From an uncultured Pseudomonadales bacterium (GTDB lineage: Bacteria; Pseudomonadota; Gammaproteobacteria; Pseudomonadales; Cellvibrionaceae): 64,000 nucleotides of DNA. The notes beneath the pieces were generated by a model. The model saw only the letters and a list, made by a program, of their open reading frames with translations, was not told the origin of the DNA and ran no database searches. Position numbers and translations under genes: made by a program. The stretch's first letter is position 1, and each line of letters begins with the position of its first letter. The stretch spans positions 393,910 to 457,909 of the forward strand of contig CANLDL010000003.1 of assembly GCA_947489425.1 (NCBI GenBank). Reading direction: 5' to 3'. Below, piece after piece: positions 51,961 through 60,105 of this stretch.

Positions 51961-53520
51961 ATTAGTATCGATGATCCGTCAAATACGTATTATGCCTACC
52001 AAAAATTGTCGCTTCAGTTACGCGAGCAAATAGAATCGGGGCAATTAGCTGAGGGCACACGTATGCCCTCGGTACGTAATTTGTGTGAAACCACAGGCTT
52101 ATCAAAATCCACAGTATTAAGTGCCTACGATCGCCTAGAAGCCGATGGTTTAATTGAGGCGCGGCCACGCTCTGGTTTTTTTGTGTGCTATCAAGTACTC
52201 AATACAATAAAGCTCAAGGCCCCAGAGATAAGCCAACCATCATTAACGCCTACGCCAGTCTCCTCAGACCAAGTATTGATTGATATTATGCAACGAGGTG
52301 CTGCATTTGATCTTTTATCTAGCGAATCTCATAGCGATAAAAAACAAGCCGCCTCAAATGAGCCTGAAAACCTTGAACTTAGGCGCTGCTTGGCACGAGC
52401 GCTAAGAAGGCAAAGCTATCAAGAGCAACTCTATTACGATAACCCAGCGGGGCTACTCTCTCTGCGCCAGCAACTAGCACAACGCATGGCATTGAGTGGC
52501 GCTCGTGTTAACGCCGATGATTTACTGATTACATCAGGCTGCCAACATTCATTATTATTAGCGTTGATGGCAACGACCTCACCGGGTGATTTAGTCGCGC
52601 TAGAGTCCCCTGGTTTTTACGGCGCCTTACAATTACTCGAAACCTTAGACCTCAAGGCTTTGGAGTTATCGAGCGATGCCAATACGGGTATTAGCCCAGA
52701 AGCTTTAGCATTGGCGCTAGAGCACTGGGATATTAAGGCGCTAATTCTTACACCTACCTTTGCAACACCAACGGGTAGCTTAATGCCCGATGCACACAAG
52801 CGCCGAATTTTAGAGCTAACAGTACCGAGAAAAATCCCTATTATTGAAGACGATATTTATGGCGAACTCGCTTTTGGAATACAAAGTAGCCGCCCACGTA
52901 GTTTGTATTCATTAGAGCAGGAAATTTTTGGCAGCCGCAACGATAAACCTCAAGTGGAGAAAAATAAAAATAGCAAAGAAGACACTAACACAACAACGGG
53001 CACCGTTATTTTATGCTCTTCTTTTTCTAAATGTTTATCGCGCGATTTACGCATTGGCTGGATTGCCTCAGGCGCTTACCACGCCAAAATACAGCGGCTT
53101 AAATTAGTAACCTCACTCGCTAGCAGCCAAACTCAACAGTTAGGGTTAAGCGAGTTTTTATCCTCAGGCGGCCTAAACCGCCATTTGCGTTCATTACGAG
53201 AGCGATTACAAAAACAACGCGTACAACTACAAGTATTAATCAACAAATACCTACCTATGGCGGTAAGCTGTAGCGAGCCACAAGGTGGTTTATGCTTATG
53301 GCTGGAACTACCCAGCAATGTAGACACCATTGCCCTTTATGCCGAGGCTCGCAAAGAGGGAATTATACTAGCGCCAGGTGCGCTGTTTAGCAGCCAAAGC
53401 CGCTATCAAAATTTTTTACGTATTAGCTTTTCTCATCACTGGAGCGACGAGCGCATTGCAGCGCTTAAAAAGCTAGGCGCACTAGTTGATAATCATCTTG
53501 ATACCAGTGTCGAGCAGTAA
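51961..53520 (+). CDS. MocR/PdxR-type GntR regulator with aminotransferase domain
   Basis: About 519 residues. The GntR winged helix spans the first 80 residues (REQIESGQLAEGTRMPSVRN, LCETTGLSKSTVLSAYDRLE). A class-I aminotransferase fold follows with the PLP-binding Lys in CSSFSKCLSRDLRIGWI and the preceding IEDDIYGELAF. The conserved Y-x-x-L-S-L-Q-L helix (YAYQKLSLQLREQI) begins before the first standard start, TTG 52006. In frame there is only ATT 51961, 6 bp after GAGG at 51951-51954, so a rare AUU start is plausible. It is divergent from ccoG and precedes a thioredoxin-like gene; the target pathway is unknown. Confidence 0.85.
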   Translation: MSIDDPSNTYYAYQKLSLQLREQIESGQLAEGTRMPSVRNLCETTGLSKSTVLSAYDRLEADGLIEARPRSGFFVCYQVLNTIKLKAPEISQPSLTPTPVSSDQVLIDIMQRGAAFDLLSSESHSDKKQAASNEPENLELRRCLARALRRQSYQEQLYYDNPAGLLSLRQQLAQRMALSGARVNADDLLITSGCQHSLLLALMATTSPGDLVALESPGFYGALQLLETLDLKALELSSDANTGISPEALALALEHWDIKALILTPTFATPTGSLMPDAHKRRILELTVPRKIPIIEDDIYGELAFGIQSSRPRSLYSLEQEIFGSRNDKPQVEKNKNSKEDTNTTTGTVILCSSFSKCLSRDLRIGWIASGAYHAKIQRLKLVTSLASSQTQQLGLSEFLSSGGLNRHLRSLRERLQKQRVQLQVLINKYLPMAVSCSEPQGGLCLWLELPSNVDTIALYAEARKEGIILAPGALFSSQSRYQNFLRISFSHHWSDERIAALKKLGALVDNHLDTSVEQ

Positions 53521-53540
53521 AAATTAAAAGGTAATTAATA

Positions 53541-53855
53541 ATGACCATAGAATATTCTGACAATGCACCCGCTATCGATGAGATTACTGCATTAAGTGGC
53601 GATACTATTTTAGAGTTTGGCGCACCTTGGTGCGGCCATTGCCAGAGCGCTGCACCGTTTATTAACAAGGCGTTGGCGCCACACCCCGATATACACTATA
53701 TAAAAATTTACGACGGTAAAGGTAAACGTTTGGGCAGGCAATTTTCGGTAAAGTTATGGCCTACGGTTATAAGATTGTGCGATGGAAAAGAGGTATCTCG
53801 TATAGTTAGGCCTGTGAGTTTAGAAGATGTTTCTGTTTTGTTTCGGGCGCAATAA
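53541..53855 (+). CDS. Thioredoxin-family protein
   Basis: 104 residues. The active site EFGAPWCGHCQSAAPFINKA (CGHC, disulfide-isomerase or thioredoxin-type) is followed by IHYIKIYDGKGKRLGRQFSV, the cis-Pro strand LWPTVIRLCDGKEVSRIVRP. There is no signal peptide, so it is cytoplasmic. CGHC differs from standard thioredoxin CGPC and gives a more oxidising potential. The ribosome site AAGGTAA precedes it by 9 bp; it is 20 bp downstream of the MocR gene and likely co-transcribed. Confidence 0.88.
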   Translation: MTIEYSDNAPAIDEITALSGDTILEFGAPWCGHCQSAAPFINKALAPHPDIHYIKIYDGKGKRLGRQFSVKLWPTVIRLCDGKEVSRIVRPVSLEDVSVLFRAQ

Positions 53856-53919
53856 AAGAAACATGAGTATTCTGCCATCTTCCGTTATACTTTTACTCCT
53901 CTAATAGAATCTATTAAAA

Positions 53920-54750
53920 ATGAAAATAACACTTAAACCCTATAAAAATATGTTCTTACTCATTATTTTTTTCATTGGGCTTGGGGCAATTTTTTTAGCT
54001 CTTAAGTCACCAAGCAATCAGGCTAATTGGCAGACACAATTTAAAACACTCCCAAGCGTAAAACTTGAAGGAGATACAATTCATATTAAAAACCTGCGAG
54101 ATTTTCGTTACAACAAGGACGCAACTATTCGTGAAGCTCGTTACTTAGAGCAAACCTACCAACTATCGGAGTTTAAAAATGCTTGGTATGGTATATCGCA
54201 TTTTGGTAAAAACGGATTAGCTCATGTTTTTATGAGTTTTGAATTCAGTGACGGTAAGTTTTTAGCCGTCTCGATTGAAGCCAGGCTTGAAGAAGAGCAT
54301 ATCAATGGCTATAGCCCGATCAAGGGTTTATTTAGAGGCTATACTAAAACGATAGTATTGGCCACAGAGCAAGATGTTATAGGACTTAGGACTCATATTC
54401 GTAGCGAACCCCTCTATCTGTATAAACTTGATGTCCCAGAACTTTATACCAAGCCTTTGCTGCTTAATTTTTTGAGGGAAGCCGAAGTACTTAATCGAAA
54501 GCCTACTTTTTATAATACGCTGATTGATAATTGTATGACTGGGCTGCTTGCTCAATCGGATCAATTTAGAAAGTTAAGCTCATGGCTAGATATGCGTATT
54601 ATTTTACCGGGAAACTCAGATCAGATTGCTTATGAACTGGATTATATTGATACGAGCAAGCCTTTTGACAAAGTACGTACAAACGCACTAGTTGATGCGA
54701 GCACAGTAGATATCAGTGATGCCGATTTTTCGCTAAAAATAAGAATGTAG
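53920..54750 (+). CDS. Membrane-anchored DUF4105 protein
   Basis: 276 residues. One N-terminal helix at about 10-30 (MFLLIIFFIGLGAIFLALKS). The DUF4105 core follows: IKNLRDFRYNKDATIREARY, HVFMSFEFSDGKFLAVSIEA, RLEEEHINGYSPIKGLFRGY and the C-terminal TFYNTLIDNCMTGLLAQ, where NxxNCxT resembles a papain-like catalytic Cys with upstream His. The family is proposed to be periplasmic hydrolases but is uncharacterised. Its stop lies just ahead of the block C border (CTTGTTATG at 54757-54765). Confidence 0.75.
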   Translation: MKITLKPYKNMFLLIIFFIGLGAIFLALKSPSNQANWQTQFKTLPSVKLEGDTIHIKNLRDFRYNKDATIREARYLEQTYQLSEFKNAWYGISHFGKNGLAHVFMSFEFSDGKFLAVSIEARLEEEHINGYSPIKGLFRGYTKTIVLATEQDVIGLRTHIRSEPLYLYKLDVPELYTKPLLLNFLREAEVLNRKPTFYNTLIDNCMTGLLAQSDQFRKLSSWLDMRIILPGNSDQIAYELDYIDTSKPFDKVRTNALVDASTVDISDADFSLKIRM

Positions 54751-54885
54751 CACTAGCTTGTTATGTATGATGGATGTCAAAAAATTCTCTAGCAAATTAG
54801 GGGGAGTCCACTGGCTTGGGCGCTCTAGTGATCGATCCAAAGCTCAAGACGTGACACCTTATTCCCTGGCATAATTACTTAATAC
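54751..54885. other. Left border of block C, possibly a non-coding cassette
   Basis: About 135 bp without a gene between the DUF4105 stop and element C1. TAGCTTGTTATG at 54754-54765 resembles the terminal box of a block C attC, so the interval could be a short cassette without an open frame, or the genomic junction of the array. Confidence 0.35.
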
Positions 54886-54974
54886 ACCTAACGCCTGTGT
54901 ATTGGGCGGCTGGAGCAGCGCGAAAGCCGTCCAGCACGCGTGTTTTGCGTGCGTACATGGCACATTTGTTATGC
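54886..54974 (-). repeat. attC-like element C1
   Basis: Plus strand ACCTAACGCC ... TTTGTTATGC, around GGGCGGCTGGAGC and GCCGTCCAGCACGCG. In gene orientation it starts GCATAACAAATG and ends GGCGTTAGGT (R' exact). The stop of the upstream gene (TAA at 54969-54971) is formed by the R'' box. Confidence 0.85.
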
Positions 54975-55403
54975 ATTATTTCTTAAATAGAGCTTAGATG
55001 CTATATACGACGCAACCAAAGTCTCAACTAAAGTCATAGGTAAAACTATTACTAAATATGACCAGCTCGAAAGGTTCATGTTTGCCATACCAACCCAAAA
55101 TAATACAAAGAAAAAGCACCATGACATGACACCACTAATAATGATTGATTTAGTATTATTGCCGAATACCTGAGCACATAGCCAAAATAAAAATACATAT
55201 AAGGCTGTAAGTAATGTATCCCACAGACCCCAAATGGAAAAAATGCCCCAATTCATATCAGCAACATTTGGAACAACAGATAGATAGCTATGCATTTCCG
55301 GCCTTACAAATAGGAAGTATCTAAACACCTCAGAAGCGTTAACCCACAGACTTACAATAACTGTAATTATTATGAAATCTTTTACTGCAAATTCTTTATT
55401 CAC
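54969..55403 (-). CDS. Four-helix membrane protein
   Basis: 144 residues with four helices at about 8-30 (FIIITVIVSLWVNASEVFRY), 50-78 (WGIFSIWGLWDTLLTALYVF), 88-110 (SIIISGVMSWCFFFVLFWVG) and 116-138 (YLVIVLPMTLVETLVASYIA). No catalytic motif. Its stop codon lies within the R'' box of element C1. The function is unknown. Confidence 0.7.
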   Translation of the reverse strand: MNKEFAVKDFIIITVIVSLWVNASEVFRYFLFVRPEMHSYLSVVPNVADMNWGIFSIWGLWDTLLTALYVFLFWLCAQVFGNNTKSIIISGVMSWCFFFVLFWVGMANMNLSSWSYLVIVLPMTLVETLVASYIASKLYLRNNA

Positions 55404-55424
55404 TTTTCTTAATTACCTATAGAT

Positions 55425-55505
55425 GCATGACGCCCACATAAAAGGCGAGCGGAAGCGAGTCCAGCCCACGCTTTTTGTGGGCGACTTTTAATGTGCTTGT
55501 TATAT
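55425..55505 (-). repeat. attC-like element C2 (near-identical to A4)
   Basis: Plus strand GCATGACGCCCACATAAAAG ... CACGCTTTTTGTGGGCGAC then TTTTAATGTGCTTGTTATA. Its reverse complement reproduces element A4 (5029-5105): GTCGCCCACAAAA-GCGTGGGCTGGACTCGCT. The next gene's stop (55500-55502) is within the R'' box. Confidence 0.85.
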
Positions 55506-55823
55506 GTTTCTGTCTTCATACTGCATTAGTTCTACTGGAGCGCCATTAACTTCTATGAAAGCAACTACCAAACCCTCGCTGGGTGAGTTTGGTTCTATAA
55601 TTACATTTTTACCTTCTATGGCTTTTTGCAAATCATCTACTTCAAAAGCTACATGCGGAATCGTTTTAACAAGCTCTGGATAGGGTGCATCATCCCAGTA
55701 CCGTTGCCACTGTATACCGTAAGGATTATTTTCATGATCAGATACCGTCATTTTTAAATCAGGAAGATCAATCTCTCCTTCAAATCTATCTTTTGTTGGT
55801 ATCCCTAAATGGTTAAATTTCAT
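55500..55823 (-). CDS. VOC (glyoxalase/dioxygenase fold) protein
   Basis: 107 residues of a single VOC module, starting KFNHLGIPTKDRFEGEIDLP, with IPHVAFEVDDLQKAIEGKNV and a final NGAPVELMQYED. His4 and His near 74, together with the Glu in VELMQ, are positioned like metal ligands of the VOC fold. Small stand-alone VOC proteins are frequent in integron cassettes, and some are antibiotic-binding or resistance proteins; its own substrate is unknown. It is a single-gene cassette between C2 and C3. Confidence 0.8.
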   Translation of the reverse strand: MKFNHLGIPTKDRFEGEIDLPDLKMTVSDHENNPYGIQWQRYWDDAPYPELVKTIPHVAFEVDDLQKAIEGKNVIIEPNSPSEGLVVAFIEVNGAPVELMQYEDRNI

Positions 55824-55838
55824 GTGTGTACCATATAC

Positions 55839-55926
55839 GTATAACGCCGCGCACAGGGGCAGCTAAAGAAGCGGAGCGTTTAGACGTCCAGCGACCAACG
55901 GGAGCGATTGCTGCACCTTGTTATGA
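55839..55926 (-). repeat. attC-like element C3
   Basis: Plus strand GTATAACGCCGCGCACAGGG ... TTGCTGCACCTTGTTATGA. The arms GCGCACAGGGGCAGC and GCTGCACC pair. It contains the GACGTCCAGCGACC segment also seen in C1 and C4. The next gene stops at 55921 within the box. Confidence 0.8.
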
Positions 55927-56394
55927 AGTTTTGAATGTATTGGAACCATAGTAACTCATAACCCTTTTTGAACGCTTGAGGTAGAAAGACCAAATAATAT
56001 AATAAAAAATACTAAGTAGTATCGGTGTAGGCCCTTCAGAAATATACCCTTGCTTGTACGCGTAGTAAATTCCAGCCGTAATGATGACATGCAGTGATAG
56101 CTCTAACTGCATGAACCACCTTACTTTATTCGGCGTACCTTCAGATTTAACAAGAACATTTTTCCAAATAATAAATGACATAATTGTTCCTGGCAGAACT
56201 TCGACAAACAAGGCCAGCATATCTATAGCTTCAGATTTATTATCTTCCCAATACAGATAAATTAATGAAGGAAACATTATTAAACTGATAATACCTGCAA
56301 TCCAGTATATAGCGTTGATAATTCTGAAGAATCGTAGCCAACCACCATAGCCACTACTGGCCTCTTCAATACTTGTAGCTTCAGTCGTATCCAT
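55921..56394 (-). CDS. Four-helix membrane protein
   Basis: 157 residues. Helices at about 18-44 (WLRFFRIINAIYWIAGIISL), 58-78 (MLALFVEVLPGTIMSFIIW), 90-110 (WFMQLELSLHVIITAGIYYA) and 123-141 (ILLSIFYYIIWSFYLKRSKR). This is the arrangement of DUF2569-like membrane proteins, a guess from the WLRFFRIINAIYWIAGII segment only. Single gene between C3 and C4. Confidence 0.65.
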   Translation of the reverse strand: MDTTEATSIEEASSGYGGWLRFFRIINAIYWIAGIISLIMFPSLIYLYWEDNKSEAIDMLALFVEVLPGTIMSFIIWKNVLVKSEGTPNKVRWFMQLELSLHVIITAGIYYAYKQGYISEGPTPILLSIFYYIIWSFYLKRSKRVMSYYGSNTFKTS

Positions 56395-56402
56395 AATTAC
56401 CC

Positions 56403-56496
56403 CTCATAACGCCTGTGTATTGGGCTCGCTGGAGCGCAGCGTAAGACCGTCCAGCACGCGCCGTTTGCGTGCAACAATGACACACTTGTTATGTGT
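56403..56496 (-). repeat. attC-like element C4
   Basis: Plus strand CTCATAACGCCTGTGTATTG ... GACACACTTGTTATGTG. Related to C1 over much of its length (GCCTGTGTATTGGGC, CCGTCCAGCACGCG, TTTGCGTGC). In gene orientation the R' box is GTTATGA. Confidence 0.85.
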
Positions 56497-56500
56497 GAGT

Positions 56501-56737
56501 TTAAAATACCAACCAAAGTAACACTATGCATAGTATATTAAAAACTAAAAGAGTGTATTTAAGGCGGTTTCTAATTACTGCGTTGCTAGAGAATACCCAA
56601 CCATAAAGTGTACTGTCTTTACCTCCAAACCAAAAAATATTATTTCGTGGAAATATTCTCTCAAGTCCAAATAAATAAACTATAACCAGAAGAATAAAAG
56701 CTATCATTGTTAAAATTATCTTTATCTCGATATCCAT
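56501..56737 (-). CDS. Small two-helix membrane protein
   Basis: 78 residues. N-terminal helix IIILTMIAFILLVIVYLFGL-type (about 6-24), a polar loop (ERIFPRNNIFWFGGKDSTLY), then helix YTLLVFNILCIVLLWLVF at the extreme C-terminus. No family is recognised. One gene between C4 and C5. Confidence 0.6.
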   Translation of the reverse strand: MDIEIKIILTMIAFILLVIVYLFGLERIFPRNNIFWFGGKDSTLYGWVFSSNAVIRNRLKYTLLVFNILCIVLLWLVF

Positions 56738-56751
56738 TCTCGACCTTTTTA

Positions 56752-56845
56752 CACATAACGCCCCAATAACCGGCAGCTGGAACGCAGCGAAGCGTAGTAT
56801 AAGCTATCCGGCGCCATAGGCGCGCAGTTGATTGGTTTGTCATGA
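56752..56845 (-). repeat. attC-like element C5
   Basis: Plus strand CACATAACGCCCCAATAACC ... GATTGGTTTGTCATGA. The arms CCGGCAGCTGGAACGC and AGCTATCCGGCGCC pair. The gene-strand R'' box is CATGACAAACC, with AAC shifted to GAC, so slightly diverged. Confidence 0.75.
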
Positions 56846-56858
56846 GCTCTATCTCTAT

Positions 56859-57629
56859 TCATTTCTTTTCCCAGATCTTTCGGATAACAGATAATCGTTT
56901 CGTTTTTTTCTTTTCAACAACTTTAACATCATGCTTAATGTGATCACTCTTTTCACGGTTTTCCATTTCTAATTCCCATTTCTCGTCCTCGGTTAGCGGC
57001 TGTTTCAAGCTGCTCCCTCCTTTGTGAAAATATGGGACATAGTTTTCTGGAGGAGAGGGAATCTGACTTTCACATTGTTCAGAACAACTATTAATTAGTA
57101 GAGGCACCACATCCGTACCAATACGAAGAGAAGTCCAAAGCTGATTAGTTTTATCGTAGCTCATCTCTTTGTCACAGATACTGCACTTAACAGATTCTTG
57201 TGTATACCTCACCGGATTTCGATCAAGCCTTGGAAAACCCATACGATTTTTATAGTTTCCATATAATGCTCTTGTGCTAATCCGGCTATCCTTAAGCCGC
57301 TTACATCGTGAAATCTCGTACGGCAACCAGTGCAACTCATAAGAAGTATAGGGATCAAAATATTCCAGTGATTCCATCTCGCCAATTTCTGGCGGAATTC
57401 TTTCTATCTTACTACCGTAGAGCCAAACTTTCTTAACCTTTCTTAATTTAGCTATTGATTCAGGCAATTCCCGAATTTCACTAAATAATTCAGCACCCAG
57501 TGCTTCCTTCGGTGAAAACTCATCACCACCGTTATCTGCGAGTTCATCAACATACTCACAAAGCTTTTTCCAAGCCTCTGAGTTTCTATCTTGAACGTCA
57601 TTTCTTATCGCAGATATTCGTGTACTCAC
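56859..57629 (-). CDS. Leucine-rich-repeat protein with a Cys-rich (zinc-type) region
   Basis: 256 residues. Residues 45-115 form about three leucine-rich repeats (IRELPESIAKLRKVKKVWLY, SKIERIPPEIGEMESLEYFD, LHWLPYEISRCKRLKD). Residues 147-195 hold a Cys pattern VKCSICDKEMSYDK ... INSCSEQCESQI (CxxC and CxxxC), typical of a Zn ribbon. The C-terminal 50 residues are highly charged (EKKKTKRLSVIRK). The combination is uncommon for bacterial proteins of this size; a peptide-binding or regulatory role is a guess. It is cytoplasmic, as there is no signal peptide. Confidence 0.7.
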   Translation of the reverse strand: MSTRISAIRNDVQDRNSEAWKKLCEYVDELADNGGDEFSPKEALGAELFSEIRELPESIAKLRKVKKVWLYGSKIERIPPEIGEMESLEYFDPYTSYELHWLPYEISRCKRLKDSRISTRALYGNYKNRMGFPRLDRNPVRYTQESVKCSICDKEMSYDKTNQLWTSLRIGTDVVPLLINSCSEQCESQIPSPPENYVPYFHKGGSSLKQPLTEDEKWELEMENREKSDHIKHDVKVVEKKKTKRLSVIRKIWEKK

Positions 57630-57657
57630 GTTTAAAACTCACTCTAAATTTAGGGGC

Positions 57658-57717
57658 TCATAACGCCAACATCAAGCGTGCCGCTTTTTGGCGTCGCCTT
57701 GGTTGTTTTTGTTATGT
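57658..57717 (-). repeat. attC-like element C6
   Basis: Plus strand CTCATAACGCCAACATCAAG ... GGTTGTTTTTGTTATGT, around GCGTGCCGC-TTTTTGGCGTCGC. It is closely similar to C12. The downstream gene's stop at 57712 lies in the R'' box. Confidence 0.8.
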
Positions 57718-58434
57718 TTGTTTACTTGTAAGTGACCACAAACCATATGGATTATAGAAAAAGTCATCGCTTTCATATCGATTACACTCAATGCCATTAA
57801 TTGTATAAACCATTGATTCATTGTCTTTACTAAAAGTTTGTCCGCTCTTGATATTAGGTTCAGCTCTATCTACAACTAGGTACAATAGAAACATATCCAA
57901 ATCATCAATTGCGGAATCGCAGTTGTTTATTTCAACATCTTTCATTCCGATTAGGTGCATTCCAACTGAATAGAGTTTACTTTCGTCAGAAATTGGTAAT
58001 CGTACCCATGCTCTGTATAGGGAACTTAATTGATTTTTAGGTTCTTTTGAGCGCTCTGAAAGCTCCAACCACCGTAACTTCCCATGCGCTATACCTGAAC
58101 TCTCTCCTTTGACAGCTAGTGCCCCCAATTTAAATGCCTCCGCAACAAATGAAAGCATTTTTTGTGATATATCTACCGCATCTTCTTTCTGCATTCTCGG
58201 AGAAAGGACGTAGCTTACAGCTGTATGCTTGTATATAGATTCTTGATCTTCTAGTACAAAGGACGGTATTAAGCACTCCATAGACGCCGCAAAAGCAGTA
58301 CTCATTCCTTCTTGGAAATGACCATGAGAATATTCCTCATCATATTCAAACCCCGAGTATTCCTTACACAGATTTCTAATGACATTCTGATCATTGCTCA
58401 GGATACAAACAACATGCCTTGGCTGTACTTCCAT
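57712..58434 (-). CDS. Hypothetical soluble protein
   Basis: 240 residues, no signal or membrane segment. The start PRHVVCILSNDQNVIRNLCK is Rossmann-like, followed by FAASMECLIPSFVLEDQESI, AFKLGALAVKGESSGIAHGK and LRWLELSERS, and a Trp/Tyr-rich end (DDFFYNPYGLWSL). The central part vaguely resembles DUF4261-type proteins, but I am not confident in that. One gene between C6 and C7. Confidence 0.6.
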   Translation of the reverse strand: MEVQPRHVVCILSNDQNVIRNLCKEYSGFEYDEEYSHGHFQEGMSTAFAASMECLIPSFVLEDQESIYKHTAVSYVLSPRMQKEDAVDISQKMLSFVAEAFKLGALAVKGESSGIAHGKLRWLELSERSKEPKNQLSSLYRAWVRLPISDESKLYSVGMHLIGMKDVEINNCDSAIDDLDMFLLYLVVDRAEPNIKSGQTFSKDNESMVYTINGIECNRYESDDFFYNPYGLWSLTSKQT

Positions 58435-58455
58435 AGTTATTCGCTATCTCCTAAA

Positions 58456-58512
58456 ACTAACGCCCTCAAGAAGAGGCGCCGCTTGCGGCGTCCTTCTTGC
58501 TTGATTTGTTCG
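58456..58512 (-). repeat. attC-like element C7
   Basis: Plus strand AACTAACGCCCTCAAGAAGA ... CTTGCTTGATTTGTTCGG, around the hairpin GAGGCGCCGC-TTGCGGCGTCC. It is of the same short class as B1, C9, C13 and C15. The terminal box is GTTCGGG and not GTTATG, so diverged on that side. Confidence 0.8.
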
Positions 58513-58514
58513 GG

Positions 58515-58931
58515 CTATTCCAATTCAAAGCAGACACCCAACGCCCTTTGGATAACACCTTGATATTTATCGATTTCACTAACCCACTTGTTTGACATTA
58601 GTGGGCCATTAACTTTTAGCCACTCGGATGCATCTAACAACTCTTTTTTTGCTATTGAACTATCCACCTCCATTGAAGCCATTACCAATGTATAAACATC
58701 GACAAAGTACTGGTTCAGTTTTGGACTAACTTCATACTCGAAACATTTTAGCCCAAGTTCTACGTTTGGTACGTCAGACCATTCCGTTTTTAAGTAATTA
58801 ACAACGCCATCTACACTTAATTCAACTATATAGAGTGAATCCACAATCTTTTCAGCGTGCGAAGTTACTGTATCTGAAAAAGAAGTTTGAGAATAAATAA
58901 ACAGCAACGAAAAAGTTAGTAGTTTGTACAA
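58515..58931 (-). CDS. Exported hypothetical protein
   Basis: 138 residues. Signal peptide at about 1-20 (LLTFSLLFIYSQTSFSD). The mature domain is helical with two Cys (LGLKCFEYEVSP and a final GVCFELE), likely disulfide-linked, reminiscent of small exported cassette proteins. No family is recognised. Single gene between C7 and C8. Confidence 0.65.
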   Translation of the reverse strand: MYKLLTFSLLFIYSQTSFSDTVTSHAEKIVDSLYIVELSVDGVVNYLKTEWSDVPNVELGLKCFEYEVSPKLNQYFVDVYTLVMASMEVDSSIAKKELLDASEWLKVNGPLMSNKWVSEIDKYQGVIQRALGVCFELE

Positions 58932-58964
58932 ATCTCTCTCCTGATCTTACTGGCTAGCTCGTAG

Positions 58965-59047
58965 CCCTAACGCCTCAGTAACGGGCAGCCGAAGCAACGC
59001 GTAGGCTGTCCAACGACGACAGGAGTGACGTTAACTGATTTGTTATG
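58965..59047 (-). repeat. attC-like element C8
   Basis: Plus strand CCCTAACGCCTCAGTAACGG ... TAACTGATTTGTTATGG, with arms GGGCAGCCGAAGCAACGCG and AGGCTGTCCAACG. Boxes on the gene strand: CATAACAAATC and GGCGTTAGGG. Confidence 0.85.
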
Positions 59048-59597
59048 GTTTTTTATCACTTTCAACTCTCTTTGCTTGTATATATTCAATCAGCTTTTCA
59101 TCAAGGGCTCGATAAGATTGATAATGAGAATTTAAATTAGCTTTATATTCTCTTTGACTTGCTAGATTAATATGAAATGCGTAGCTTAATATTGTGATTA
59201 CTATGAAACCACTAATAATCAAACCGTACACTAAGTCTACGGTGATATTCTTGTATTTAAGATACGACCAACAAATTACTCCTCCGGTCACAGGGATAGC
59301 TAGGAAAAGTGGTGATCTAGGATTCCAACCTAAAATTAGTATAAGTGGTATAAATACAGCTAAAGCAACCAGTAGTATTGTAAGAATATTGATGTAATTA
59401 TATTTATACAGATATGAAATTGCCGGATATGCGATAACTAAACTTATTGGTATTGAGAGAAACCAAGCAATAATAGTAAATATAACTATGCCAGTTAAGT
59501 TATTGAGGCCATAAATAAGAAATATTAATGGTATCGCAAGCTGTGCAAGCAATATACTATTTAGAATTCCATTGCTGACTTTTTTATGTATTTCCAT
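59043..59597 (-). CDS. Multi-helix membrane protein
   Basis: 184 residues with about six helices (ILLAQLAIPLIFLIYGLNNL, GIVIFTIIAWFLSIPISLVI, ILTILLVALAVFIPLILILG, SPLFLAIPVTGGVICWSYL, LVYGLIISGFIVITILSYAF), then a charged C-terminal segment (YRALDEKLIEYIQAKRVESD). No family is recognised. Its stop overlaps the C8 R'' box. Confidence 0.65.
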   Translation of the reverse strand: MEIHKKVSNGILNSILLAQLAIPLIFLIYGLNNLTGIVIFTIIAWFLSIPISLVIAYPAISYLYKYNYINILTILLVALAVFIPLILILGWNPRSPLFLAIPVTGGVICWSYLKYKNITVDLVYGLIISGFIVITILSYAFHINLASQREYKANLNSHYQSYRALDEKLIEYIQAKRVESDKKP

Positions 59598-59622
59598 AGA
59601 AATGAGCTTTAATCATTAATAA

Positions 59623-59699
59623 TCACAACGCCTTGCTAAAAGGCGCGGCTTTGCCGCGTCCAACGGAACTTAGTGAAGTGGTTTAAGCAACTTGTTAAC
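59623..59699 (-). repeat. attC-like element C9
   Basis: Plus strand TCACAACGCCTTGCTAAAAG ... GTTTAAGCAACTTGTTAAC, around the hairpin AAGGCGCGGC-TTTGCCGCGTCC. The R' box on the gene strand is GTTGTGA. Confidence 0.85.
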
Positions 59700-60090
59700 T
59701 GTCATAATCATCGTCTATTGGCGCTGACAAAACCATACTTTTTGACATTGTAAACAACCCCCAAATAATGGCACTCCCTAGTACTAGCGATAGAAAAGAA
59801 AGAAGCATACCGCTAGAAGCTGACAAACCTATAAAATTTGGATAAAGATATAACGCTAGTGAATTCGGTATAACAACGCCTACCATAACAACAAGTAGCT
59901 CATTAATAGAGTACCTCGCTTCGGAATCCTTCAATGCATTATAAATTAGCCCCCAAAGCACTATAATCGTAATAATACTCGTGATATAAATAGGTATTTT
60001 TATTTGAAACGCATATTGATTAAAACCAAATATAATTCCCAGAAAAACACAGTAAATATAATATTTGATTAATATTCCTAGTGGATTCAT
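59695..60090 (-). CDS. Four-helix membrane protein
   Basis: 131 residues: helices at about 5-25 (ILIKYYIYCVFLGIIFGFNQ), 33-50 (IYITSIITIIVLWGLIYNAL), 64-84 (INELLVVMVGVVIPNSLALY) and 92-114 (SSGMLLSFLSLVLGSAIIWG), with an acidic end (DDDYDS). No family is recognised. Single gene between C9 and C10. Confidence 0.65.
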   Translation of the reverse strand: MNPLGILIKYYIYCVFLGIIFGFNQYAFQIKIPIYITSIITIIVLWGLIYNALKDSEARYSINELLVVMVGVVIPNSLALYLYPNFIGLSASSGMLLSFLSLVLGSAIIWGLFTMSKSMVLSAPIDDDYDS

Positions 60091-60105
60091 TTTAACTCCA
60101 TTTAT

